A stretch of 64,000 bases of DNA. Source: Chania multitudinisentens RB-25. GTDB lineage: Bacteria; Pseudomonadota; Gammaproteobacteria; Enterobacterales; Enterobacteriaceae. The notes under the pieces were generated by a model, which was not told the DNA's origin, made no database searches, and saw only the letters and a program-made list of their open reading frames with translations. The position numbers and the translations under genes were made by a program. Of this stretch, positions 18,141-26,579 are shown piece after piece (positions within the stretch are counted from its first letter, which is position 1; each line of letters begins with the position of its first letter). The DNA lies in NCBI RefSeq assembly GCF_000520015.2, contig NZ_CP007044.2, forward strand, positions 1,612,001 to 1,676,000, read 5' to 3'.

Positions 18141-18189
18141 GCCATTTGAGCGTGTTTATCAGGCCCACGCAGCGTCACGCTCAAATGGC
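18141..18189. terminator. Bidirectional terminator-like hairpin
   Basis: 14-bp perfect inverted repeat GCCATTTGAGCGTG / CACGCTCAAATGGC with a 21-nt loop, followed by TGGTTTTAGTT on the plus strand. It lies between convergent genes. Confidence 0.65.
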
Positions 18190-18198
18190 TGGTTTTAG

Positions 18199-19464
18199 TT
18201 AGCGGTGTTTCGCGTTCTGGTATTGGTGGTAGTTACGCTGTGTCGCAATATGGTCGGCGATGTATTTGGCATCGTGCCATACGCCCCAAATAAATGTTGA
18301 ACCACGGCGCGATAGCCAGGGTAACCCTAAGAAATAGATGCCAGCCTCACTTGAAACTCCGCGTTGATGTTGCGGTTTGCCTTTTTCATCGAAGGCGTTG
18401 ACGTCAAGCCAGCTATAGTCAACCGTATACCCTGTTGCCCAGATAATAGAGGTAATTCCGGCCTCGGATAAATTAAGTTCCAGAATTGGGTGAGCCATAC
18501 ATTCCGGGTCGGGTAAGGTACGCCGGGCAGTGGGTTCTTCAGGCAGATCCAGCCCATTGCGAGTGATATAAGCATCTGCTGCATCCAGAAGTTCCAGATA
18601 GTTTTCGTCGCCCTTGGCAATATTTTCTTGTAGATCGGGGGCGAAAGTGACGTTGCCATTCTGGAAGGCACGAGTCAGCCCGACAAGCTTCACGCCTTCG
18701 TGGGCTAATTCACGGAAATCTACCGTATAGCCACCGTGAGCGCCGCTGACGGCGATCGTCACGTGCTCTTTTCCTGGCTGATTTACCGTTGCATCCCATA
18801 AGCCCAGCACCCCTAACCACCAGCAAAAATCCCGGTTGCGATAGGAACGAGGAGGGCGATCGTGTGCGCCCACGGAGAGGTAGACTTGTTTTCCGGCACG
18901 TTGTAGTTCATCGGCAATCTGTACCCCCGATGATCCTGCGCCAACGATCAACACGGCCCCGGCGGGTAATTGCTGTGGGTTACGGTAATGTGCGGAATGA
19001 ATTTGCGTAAGCCGCTCGTCTTTGGGGGCGATTGCCGGGATCACCGGGCGTTGGAATGGGCCGGTTGCGGCCACGACATGCTTGGCTTCAATCAAACCTT
19101 CGGAGGTTTCAATGCGAAAACCGGGGCGGCCAAGATTGCGTTGTACATGTTTTACTTCTACGCCGGTGCGAATGGGGGCATTAAATTTATCAGCATATGC
19201 GGCAAAATAATCCGCAATTTGCTCTTTGGGAACAAAGCTATCAGCGTCAAAGCCGGTAAATTCCATGCCAGGAAAGCGGTCATGCCAGGCTGGGCCGTTA
19301 GCAACCAGAGAGTCCCAGCGTCCGGTACGCCAGGCTTCAGCGATCCGATTTTTTTCCAATACTAAATGGGGAATATCCAGTTTTGTCAGATGTTCACTGA
19401 TGGCTATTCCTGCCTGACCTGCCCCGACCACCAGCGTATCAATTTCTATTTTGTTCGACGTCAT
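18199..19464 (-). CDS. Flavin-containing monooxygenase-like oxidoreductase (CzcO type)
   Basis: 421 residues with two Rossmann dinucleotide motifs, FAD-binding VVGAGQAGIAISEHL near residue 13 and NADPH-binding LIVGAGSSGVQIADEL near residue 170. A conserved WRTGRWDSLVANGP segment and the ATGPFQRP linker fit the group. The canonical FMO signature FxGxxxHxxxW is not intact (IHSAHYRNP is seen instead), so this is a CzcO/YhiN-like or Baeyer-Villiger-related flavoprotein rather than a classical FMO. The substrate is unknown. Single gene, with more than 1 kb of AT-rich DNA upstream. Confidence 0.75.
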   Translation of the reverse strand: MTSNKIEIDTLVVGAGQAGIAISEHLTKLDIPHLVLEKNRIAEAWRTGRWDSLVANGPAWHDRFPGMEFTGFDADSFVPKEQIADYFAAYADKFNAPIRTGVEVKHVQRNLGRPGFRIETSEGLIEAKHVVAATGPFQRPVIPAIAPKDERLTQIHSAHYRNPQQLPAGAVLIVGAGSSGVQIADELQRAGKQVYLSVGAHDRPPRSYRNRDFCWWLGVLGLWDATVNQPGKEHVTIAVSGAHGGYTVDFRELAHEGVKLVGLTRAFQNGNVTFAPDLQENIAKGDENYLELLDAADAYITRNGLDLPEEPTARRTLPDPECMAHPILELNLSEAGITSIIWATGYTVDYSWLDVNAFDEKGKPQHQRGVSSEAGIYFLGLPWLSRRGSTFIWGVWHDAKYIADHIATQRNYHQYQNAKHR

Positions 19465-20521
19465 ATCTGCATCCTTAGAATGATTATTAGGCCAGGTAAA
19501 CCGTGATTTGCCCCTTCATACCCGATAAAGAGCAAGATGCAGGCAGTCACCGCCTAAGCACCTGCAACGGGAAAAGTGACAGGTATAGGCTGTCTACCCT
19601 ATGGAATCGAACTGAATGGGTAAAATATTATTAAACTAGGAACTGAGCATAAATTAATGATGCAAAGCAGAGCCTTCACGCAGGGATGCAGGGGAGGGGG
19701 AAAGACTATAGAAAGAGTTTAAGGCTGTATTTCTAACTGTTTTTTGTACCATCAGGTGGTTTTTTCAACAGCAGGAGGTCTTTTAATTTACCCCGTTACG
19801 TTTCCCTGGTGATATTTTGGCGTTGAGCCGCCCACTGTTTCTTCTGGCTGAAAAATGATCAAAGGTGGTTTCCCACAGGTGAAATTCATTTGGTTAAGGG
19901 ATGTTTTTTAGCCGGTGATCTAGATAACTTCCTTCGTAATCGATGTACCTATTTGACGATTGTATGAGATAAAAATATATCTATTTAAATTGATTTTGTA
20001 AAAAAATATAAATAAACATACGTTGATTTTCACGATTTTTGTTCATTGATACCATTTAAGAATATGGATTTCACATGCTGAATTTTTCTTAATTTTATTA
20101 TTACTCTCAGCTTTTATAAGTAATTATTTATGTTTTTATCAAAAACTCGGTTAATTCTAATTTTTTTAAAAATCCAACAATAAAAAAATGCATAACATTG
20201 AATTTAAAGGATAAAAAAACAAGTTTCTCTAATTTATTATCCATTTAATTATGTTTTTTTTCAAAGAAAATCGCTATATCCGATCAAATAATTTTTTTTG
20301 ATAGTTTTTATCTATCGTTAAATGTATTATTAAGTGGTTTAAACATGTTTTAAAAATTAATTTTTGTGCTTAACATGCATAGAAATTTGGAGTTATTGTT
20401 TGGGACTAATCCTTAACTATGCTTCCGTATTAATAATGTGTCTGCTAAATAATTTTTAGGCGATGGTCATTAATGGATAATGAATATTAATAGGCCTCTA
20501 CGTGAATGAGGACTATTGAAC
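19465..20521. other. Long AT-rich non-coding region
   Basis: About 1.05 kb without a supported gene; the stretch 19970-20500 is strongly AT-rich with many A and T runs. It presumably holds the promoters of the monooxygenase and the LuxR-type regulator. The composition is typical of H-NS-bound, horizontally acquired DNA. No terminator, repeat or RNA gene was recognised. Confidence 0.5.
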
Positions 20522-21058
20522 ATGAGTGTCAAAACTTATCTGTGCAGCCATTTCTTCACCATTGGGTGCGAAGCGGCATTCGGTGATTTAATCAACATGG
20601 ATTCAGTTAAGGAATGTGATTACCTCTTTGTTGATTTTAGCTTTACTAACATTGCCGCACTGTCAAGTTACGAATGGATAGTTTCTCTCTCTCGCTATAA
20701 AGTTATCTTGATTAGTGATGTCAGGTTGCTTCCCTTGGCTGCCTTTTTTCAGGAAAGGTTTACAGAGATTGTGGCTATTTTTACTTGTCATGACTCTATT
20801 GAGCATATTGGATTTTTTATAAAAACTTATGATAACGGCCAAGAACGTAAAGAAGTCAATATTGAGCCGTTGTCTGAAGCTGAGTTTTTATGTATGTCAA
20901 ATATACTCAAAGGGGTCAGTGTCAGTATGGAAGCTAAAATAAAAAAATTACATGTAAAAACAATCTATTCACGCAGGAGAAAAGTAGGGGAAAAACTGGG
21001 AGTGAGAAAACTATCTTCTCTATACACTTTCTTTGTTGATGAAAACCCCGACTTTTAA
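20522..21058 (+). CDS. Orphan LuxR/FixJ-type HTH regulator (RcsB-like)
   Basis: 178 residues from the ATG at 20522 with GAGG 10 nt upstream; a TTG at 20516 is too close to that site. The N-terminal 115 residues look like a degenerate receiver domain (CDYLFVDFSF then VILISDVRLLPLAAFF). The C-terminal segment EPLSEAEFLCMSNILKGVS with KTIYSRRRKVGEKLGV is a GerE-type helix-turn-helix. No histidine kinase is next to it. Similar solo regulators control fimbriae or adhesins in enterobacteria. A second protein of the same architecture lies at 39679. AT-rich context suggests horizontal origin. Confidence 0.7.
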   Translation: MSVKTYLCSHFFTIGCEAAFGDLINMDSVKECDYLFVDFSFTNIAALSSYEWIVSLSRYKVILISDVRLLPLAAFFQERFTEIVAIFTCHDSIEHIGFFIKTYDNGQERKEVNIEPLSEAEFLCMSNILKGVSVSMEAKIKKLHVKTIYSRRRKVGEKLGVRKLSSLYTFFVDENPDF

Positions 21059-21384
21059 ATATTGTTACCGTCTGCAAACGCGATGCCTATGACGCCGGAA
21101 CAGCTTGAGATACGTGAGCTAAATTAACCGCCGCACAACCGGGCCAAAGTTGCCACACAGTGTGTAAGCCTCTGTTAGGGGGGATCTGGTAAGCACCATC
21201 AATGATTTGTACTTTATCCATACAGATACTCTGGGTTAATTCTGTGTTCAGGCGGATAAAAGAAATCAATGAGGGGTATATTTTTTATTCTTTCAGATGA
21301 CAAAATTAATATTTTATCTCTTGCTCAATCAATGTTCATTATCGCTCCAATAAGAAAATGTGGCCGGGAATAACGGCCACTCCA

Positions 21385-21496
21385 TATACCCATCATACTT
21401 CAAGTTGCCTGTGCGTTGGCTTTGTGACTCGGCCCCTTCGTGGGGCCTGCCCTGTGCCGCTGCTTTCCTGTAACTCGAGTTATTGTGGATATATAC
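21385..21496. repeat. Dispersed enterobacterial palindromic repeat, copy 2
   Basis: Starts ATATACCCATCATACTTCAAG and ends CTGTAACTCGAGTTATTGTGG followed by ATATATACC, with inverted-repeat ends like copy 1 at 2431-2510. Immediately before it, at 21360-21380, is a GTGGCCG / CGGCCAC hairpin. The remainder of 21059-21527 is non-coding. Confidence 0.65.
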
Positions 21497-21527
21497 CAAT
21501 AATAATTTTCTTAATCAGGAGTTCACC

Positions 21528-22922
21528 ATGTCTGTGACTGAATCATCGCCGCCGCTCATTGAAAAACACACTATTGGTTATATTCCCCCTGAAGAACGCC
21601 ATGGGAAAGTAAGGGATTTATTTACGCTCTGGTTTGGTGGCAATATTGCCCCTCTTCCTATTGTCACCGGTGCGCTTGGCGTACAGCTGTTTCATTTAAA
21701 TCTGTTCTGGGGAGTCATCGCTATTCTGGTGGGCCACTTTATCGGTGGTATATTTATGGCATTGCATTCGGCCCAGGGGCCGCAAATGGGCATTCCACAA
21801 ATGATCCAAAGCCGGGCCCAATTTGGTTCTAGAGGATCTCTGCTGGTTGTGGCGATCGCCGGAATAATGTATGTCGGCTTTTTTACCTCCAATATTGTGC
21901 TGGCGGGTAAGTCACTGCATGGTGTTGTTGAAAGCATATCGGTTCCCATGGGGATTGTTGTGGGGGCGCTAGGTTCTTGTGTGATTGGCATTATTGGCTA
22001 TCGCTTCATTCATGTGCTTAACAGGATCGGAACATGGGTGCTGGGTATCGGGATTGTGCTGGGGTTTGGCTACATTCTTACTCATATACCTACCGCAGAC
22101 TTTCTGACTCGCGGGGGGTTTAATATCTCCGGCTGGCTGGCAACGGTATCGCTGGGCGCGTTATGGCAAATTGCCTTCGCACCCTATGTTTCTGATTATT
22201 CACGTTACTTACCGGCAGATGTTTCTGTGCCAGCCACGTTCTGGACGACTTACTTAGGCTCTGTATTAGGTTCCAGCCTGTCTTTTATTTTCGGGGCGGT
22301 CGCCGTATTGGCCACGCCCGTGGGGATGGACACCATGGATGCCGTGAAGCTTGCCACCGGGGTGCTTGGCCCTTTAATGCTGGTCTTATTCCTGTTGAGC
22401 GTCATCAGCCACAATGCGCTTAATCTGTATGGTGCGGTGATATCGGTCATCACCCTGGTGCAGACATTTTCCTGGCGTTGGATCCCAACCGCCAAGAGCC
22501 GGGCGGTGTTATCCATTATTGTGCTGATCTGCTGCTGCGTTGCCGCTATTTATACCTCGGCAGATTTTATCGGCCACTTCGTTGATCTGGTTCTGGCCCT
22601 GTTGGTGGTGCTGGTTCCCTGGACGGCCATTAATTTGATTGATTATTACGCCATTCATAAAGGCCAATATGATATTAATTCGATTTTCCAGGCTAATGGC
22701 GGTATCTACGGTTATTACAATCCTCAAGCATTATTAGCCTATGTTATCGGTATTTTGGTACAGATCCCCTTTATGAATACGCCTTTATATGTAGGGCCGA
22801 TTTCAGCCCATATTAATGGGGCCGATCTCTCCTGGTTGGTTGGCTTGGTAGTCACATCACCGTTGTATTATTGGATGGCCAGCCGTAATAGCGCTTATCG
22901 CCGCCAGCAAATGGCTGTCTAA
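21528..22922 (+). CDS. NCS1-family nucleobase/cytosine-type permease
   Basis: About 464 residues, 12 hydrophobic segments, purine-cytosine permease family. Typical features are the N-terminal IGYIPPEERHGKVRDLFTLWFGGNIAPLPIVTGALGV, the GPQMGIPQMIQSRAQFG motif after TM2-3 and ALWQIAFAPYVSDYSRYLP in the centre. Family substrates are cytosine, purines, allantoin, hydantoins or thiamin. ATG 21528 has ATCAGGAG upstream. It heads a probable operon with RidA, a DUF1028 protein and an M20 deacylase, suggesting import of a nitrogenous compound that is then hydrolysed. Confidence 0.85.
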   Translation: MSVTESSPPLIEKHTIGYIPPEERHGKVRDLFTLWFGGNIAPLPIVTGALGVQLFHLNLFWGVIAILVGHFIGGIFMALHSAQGPQMGIPQMIQSRAQFGSRGSLLVVAIAGIMYVGFFTSNIVLAGKSLHGVVESISVPMGIVVGALGSCVIGIIGYRFIHVLNRIGTWVLGIGIVLGFGYILTHIPTADFLTRGGFNISGWLATVSLGALWQIAFAPYVSDYSRYLPADVSVPATFWTTYLGSVLGSSLSFIFGAVAVLATPVGMDTMDAVKLATGVLGPLMLVLFLLSVISHNALNLYGAVISVITLVQTFSWRWIPTAKSRAVLSIIVLICCCVAAIYTSADFIGHFVDLVLALLVVLVPWTAINLIDYYAIHKGQYDINSIFQANGGIYGYYNPQALLAYVIGILVQIPFMNTPLYVGPISAHINGADLSWLVGLVVTSPLYYWMASRNSAYRRQQMAV

Positions 22923-23053
22923 CGGTTAAAGGCTGGTTAGTTTTTACCTTACCAGCCCTAACGAAAAATATCGTTTCTTCCATTATGTTTTTTTTGCATG
23001 ATGAGGAGATTGCACTTATTCCTTGTATATTATTGAGTTAACAGGAGCTGTTC

Positions 23054-23494
23054 ATGAGCCAGATCACTCATACACGCATTCGTATGTTCAATACTAAAGA
23101 AACCTATCCTAATCAGTCGTTGGATAATGATCTTTGCCAAGCAGTGCGTGCAGGAAATACCGTATATGTTCGTGGCCAAGTCGGTACCGATTTTGAAGGG
23201 AATCTGGTGGGGTTAGGTGATCCACGTGCTCAAGCTGAACAAGCGATGAAAAACGTGAAACAGTTGCTCGAAGAAGCGGGGAGCGATCTGTCGCACATTG
23301 TTAAAACTACCACCTATATTATTGATCCGAGGTATCGTGAGCCTGTTTATCAGGAAGTCGGTCAATGGCTTAAAGGCGTATTTCCGATTTCTACCGGGAT
23401 TGTGGTTTCTGCACTAGCACAGCCACAGTGGTTAATGGAAATCGATATTATTGCTGTTATTCCAGAAGGCTGGGCAACCAAGGAGTCCGTATGA
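23054..23494 (+). CDS. RidA/YjgF-family protein
   Basis: 146 residues, the usual family length plus a short N-terminal extension. The RidA signature is visible in AVRAGNTVYVRGQVGTDFEGNLVG, QAEQAMKNVKQLLEEAGSDLSHIVKTTTYI and the end FPISTGIVVSALAQPQWLMEIDIIAV. RidA hydrolyses reactive enamine/imine intermediates and paralogues are common in pyrimidine and amino-acid catabolic operons. The canonical arginine that binds the substrate carboxylate is not obvious, since the VSALAQP region departs from RidA, so it may be a Rid2-7 subfamily member. It overlaps the DUF1028 gene by ATGA. Confidence 0.85.
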   Translation: MSQITHTRIRMFNTKETYPNQSLDNDLCQAVRAGNTVYVRGQVGTDFEGNLVGLGDPRAQAEQAMKNVKQLLEEAGSDLSHIVKTTTYIIDPRYREPVYQEVGQWLKGVFPISTGIVVSALAQPQWLMEIDIIAVIPEGWATKESV

Positions 23495-24165
23495 CCTTTT
23501 CTATTGCGGCGCGCTGTGCCGAAACCGGGCAGTTGGGTATTGCCCTCAGTTCTTCAAGCATAGCGGTGGGTGCCCGTTGCCCTTGGCTACTGCCTGGAGT
23601 GGGCGCGGTTTCCAGCCAGAACATCACATTACCCAGGCTTGGCCAGCAGATCCTGGAAAAACTGGAACAGGATTTGCCGCCAGGCAGGGCGTTGGAAAGG
23701 GTACTGGCTGATAATGCTTTCAGCGAATATCGCCAGGTTATCGTGATTGATCGTGCGGGTAATACCGCTGTTTTCAGCGGCGTAAAATCATTGGGCACAC
23801 ACCATACGGTGCAGGGTAAAGACTGTGTGGCGGCGGGCAATATGCTGGCGGGTAAGGACGTTATTGATGCCATGGTGAGTGCCTTTGAACATGCAACAGG
23901 CCAATTGACCGATCGCTTAATGGCGGCGCTGCAAGCGGCGGTAGAGCATGGCGGCGAGGCTGGCCCGGTACATTCTGCCGCGCTAAAGGTGGTGGGGGAG
24001 CACTCTTGGCCAATCGTTGACCTGCGGGTTGATTGGGCTGAGGAAGATCCGATTGGTGAATTAGCTACGCTTTGGCAGGCATATGCACCGCAGATGCAGG
24101 CGTACATCACGCGAGCGTTAGATCCCCGCGATGCGCCAAGCTATGGGGTTCCGGGCGATGAGTGA
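23491..24165 (+). CDS. DUF1028 protein, Ntn-hydrolase-like
   Basis: 224 residues. ATG overlaps the ridA stop (ATGA), with AAGGAG as SD, so translation is coupled. DUF1028 proteins have the Ntn-hydrolase fold; Met removal would expose Thr2 (MTFSIAARCAETGQLGIALSSSS) as the candidate nucleophile. The conserved GARCPWLLPGVGAVSSQN and GKDCVAAGNMLAG segments are typical. The enzymatic activity of this family is not firmly established. Association with RidA and an M20 deacylase suggests hydrolysis of an amide or ureide. Confidence 0.75.
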   Translation: MTFSIAARCAETGQLGIALSSSSIAVGARCPWLLPGVGAVSSQNITLPRLGQQILEKLEQDLPPGRALERVLADNAFSEYRQVIVIDRAGNTAVFSGVKSLGTHHTVQGKDCVAAGNMLAGKDVIDAMVSAFEHATGQLTDRLMAALQAAVEHGGEAGPVHSAALKVVGEHSWPIVDLRVDWAEEDPIGELATLWQAYAPQMQAYITRALDPRDAPSYGVPGDE

Positions 24166-25306
24166 TGCAGTGCGTAATATATTGGGGAAGTTGCTGGCTT
24201 TTGATACCACCAGCCGTGAATCCAACCTTGAATTGATCGATTTTATTCAAGGTTACCTGACTGAGTTAGGGGTGGAAACGCAGCTTTTTCAGGATGCAAA
24301 CGCTAAAAAAGCGAATCTCTACGCACGTCTTGGCCCCGCCGGTAATGGCGGGGTGATGCTGTCTGGTCATACCGATGTCGTGCCTGTTGATGGGCAGCCA
24401 TGGACGATGCCACCTTTTGCGCTGACGCATCACAATGGCCGCTACTATGGCCGTGGTAGCGCCGATATGAAGGGCTTTCTGGCGTGCGTTTTAGCCTCTG
24501 TGCCGGGTTTTCTGGCTCAACCGTTGCGCATGCCGCTGCATTTGGCATTTTCCTATGACGAGGAAGTAGGGTGCCTGGGGGTGCGCAGCTTAGTGGCACA
24601 CCTGAAGGTTTCGCAGGATAAACCCGCGATGTGCATTATCGGTGAGCCCACGGAGATGAAACCGGTGTATGGCCATAAAGGGAAACTGGCGATGCGCTGC
24701 CAAGTGCAGGGCCATGCCTGCCATTCGGCTTATACGCCGCGCGGCGTGAATGCCATTGAGTATGCGGCCAAACTGATTAATAAACTCACCTTGCTCGGTG
24801 CTCAACTCGCCACCACGCAGAACCCGCGTTTTGATCCGCCCTATAGCACGCTACAGGTTGGCACCATCCATGGGGGAACGGCGCTCAACATTGTGCCGCA
24901 GGATTGCCAGTTCGATTTTGAAATTCGCCATTTACCTGGCGTTGAGGTTGATAGCGTTATTAGCGAACTGGAGCAGTATGCTGATGATGAGCTGTTGCCG
25001 GCCATGCAAAAGGTGGCGGCCAGCAGTGATATCCACTTTCAGCCATTAAGCCAATACCCAGGATTATTAACCGATCCGCAGTCTGATTTTGCCCGCTGGC
25101 TGGCGCAGTGGTGCAGCAATGACGAGTTCACCACGGTGGCTTTCGGTACGGAAGGGGGGTTATTTGATGAGGCCGGGGTGGCTACGCTGGTTTGCGGGCC
25201 TGGCAGTATGGAGCAAGGCCACAAACCCGATGAATATGTTAGCGTTGAACAGCTTGAACGCTGTATGGGAATGCTGGCTAACTTACGTACCTGGATGGCG
25301 GCCTGA
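24158..25306 (+). CDS. M20-family deacylase (ArgE/DapE-like)
   Basis: About 382 residues. The start at 24158 overlaps the DUF1028 gene by 8 bp. Metal-site motifs are clear: GHTDVVPVDGQPW (first His), YGRGSADMKGF (bridging Asp), YDEEVGCLGVRSL (catalytic Glu and ligand) and the dimerisation domain CHSAYTPRGVNAIEYA. The HKPDEYV ligand near the C-terminus is present. Similar to N-acetylornithine deacetylase, but the housekeeping argE usually lies with argCBH, so this is a catabolic paralogue acting on another N-acyl compound. Confidence 0.82.
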   Translation: MSDAVRNILGKLLAFDTTSRESNLELIDFIQGYLTELGVETQLFQDANAKKANLYARLGPAGNGGVMLSGHTDVVPVDGQPWTMPPFALTHHNGRYYGRGSADMKGFLACVLASVPGFLAQPLRMPLHLAFSYDEEVGCLGVRSLVAHLKVSQDKPAMCIIGEPTEMKPVYGHKGKLAMRCQVQGHACHSAYTPRGVNAIEYAAKLINKLTLLGAQLATTQNPRFDPPYSTLQVGTIHGGTALNIVPQDCQFDFEIRHLPGVEVDSVISELEQYADDELLPAMQKVAASSDIHFQPLSQYPGLLTDPQSDFARWLAQWCSNDEFTTVAFGTEGGLFDEAGVATLVCGPGSMEQGHKPDEYVSVEQLERCMGMLANLRTWMAA

Positions 25307-25320
25307 TTATAGCGATGCGC

Positions 25321-26229
25321 TTAGAGCATACTCGGCAGTTCAGCCTTGCAAAAATCAACGAACAGCTGGGCAGGTTTGGTCAGCTGGTTGCGGGTTAACC
25401 AGGCCACCACCAGCCCAGAACCTTCGACCTCATCTTGCAGCTCAACCGTTACCAGCGGTTGGCCATCGTAGCTGTACTGGCCATGGGGCCGCGTCACCAA
25501 AATAGCAAAACCCAGCCCTTGGCCGACCATGCCACGCACCATTTCTATTGATGGTGAACTAAAAACAATATTGGGGGTAAGGCCAACCTGGGTAAACAAA
25601 TTAACGAAGTAATTTCGGCTTGGTAAAACGTCCAGCAGGATCATCGGCTCAGCGGCTAAATCCGCCAGCGACACCTGTGTTTGCTGCGCGAATTGATGGT
25701 TGGCAGGCAATAATACGTAAGGCTTTCTTGGCTCAACCAGGGCATCCGTTGAAATATGGTTGTTCAGGTCATGGTGATATAAAAGGGAGACATCAAGATT
25801 CCCTGCCGTCAGGCTTTGCACTAATTCATGCTGTTCGCCATCACGAATAACGGTCTCTATGCCAGGATACAGTGTTTTAAAACCTCTAATCAGTTTAGGT
25901 AAAATTAATGGCGCAACCGTTTCAAAACAGCCAATGTTAATTTGCCCTGACACCAGGTCATTATCCGCTAAAGCATTCTGCTCAAATAAGTGAGCCATTC
26001 TTAATAATTTTTGTGCTTTGCTATAAAAACGGGCGCCAGAAGGCGTGAGTGAAACCCCCTGAGCATGGTGGCGAATAAAAAGTTGTACCCCGAAGCTGTC
26101 TTCAAGGCCTTTTATTGCGGTGGAGATAGAGGGTTGCGCGATATATAGCTTACGTGAAGCTTCAGCAACGCTCCTACATCTGGCGGTGGTAACGAAATAT
26201 TTAAGCTGGCGCAAGGTGTAGTTAGCCAT
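25321..26229 (-). CDS. LysR-family transcriptional regulator
   Basis: 302 residues. N-terminal winged helix MANYTLRQLKYFVTTARCRS with AEASRKLYIAQPSISTAIKGLEDSFGVQLFIRH is textbook LysR. The effector domain follows (SGQINIGCFETVAPLILPKL). It stops 15 bp from the M20 gene and is convergent with that operon, while divergent from the aldehyde dehydrogenase operon starting at 26580. Which it controls is uncertain. A 10-bp inverted repeat at 26303-26350 in the divergent gap is a candidate binding site. Confidence 0.88.
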   Translation of the reverse strand: MANYTLRQLKYFVTTARCRSVAEASRKLYIAQPSISTAIKGLEDSFGVQLFIRHHAQGVSLTPSGARFYSKAQKLLRMAHLFEQNALADNDLVSGQINIGCFETVAPLILPKLIRGFKTLYPGIETVIRDGEQHELVQSLTAGNLDVSLLYHHDLNNHISTDALVEPRKPYVLLPANHQFAQQTQVSLADLAAEPMILLDVLPSRNYFVNLFTQVGLTPNIVFSSPSIEMVRGMVGQGLGFAILVTRPHGQYSYDGQPLVTVELQDEVEGSGLVVAWLTRNQLTKPAQLFVDFCKAELPSML

Positions 26230-26302
26230 TGTTGATTCCTCGATTTCTGATAGAGATAAATTTTACTGACGCTTGAGTCACTCCTCTGTGGTTTTGATGA
26301 TG

Positions 26303-26350
26303 TTACAATAAACAAAGATTAATTTTTAATTAAATGTTTATTTATTGTAA
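26303..26350. promoter_or_regulatory. Inverted repeat between LysR and aldehyde dehydrogenase genes
   Basis: TTACAATAAA (26303-26312) and TTTATTGTAA (26341-26350) form a perfect 10-bp inverted repeat over an AT-rich 28-nt spacer, 73 bp upstream of the LysR start. It could be the LysR operator. The rest of the 350-bp gap holds no gene. Confidence 0.45.
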
Positions 26351-26579
26351 AAATTGTGTTTGGCAGCATAAGGCAATCCCTATCATTTAACAGTGAAGTC
26401 GCTCAAAGAATCCGGATAGACGCTGCCCGGAGCTTGTTCTGGCTAATTTCCCTTTGCAAAGTATTTTTATTACCACCCGCAATATTTTTACTGCTTTTCC
26501 CCCGTCATGAAGCTAGATAGCATCAATTGTTCAATTTAACATTTCATAAACATATGAATTACATGATGGGGGTGAAAGC

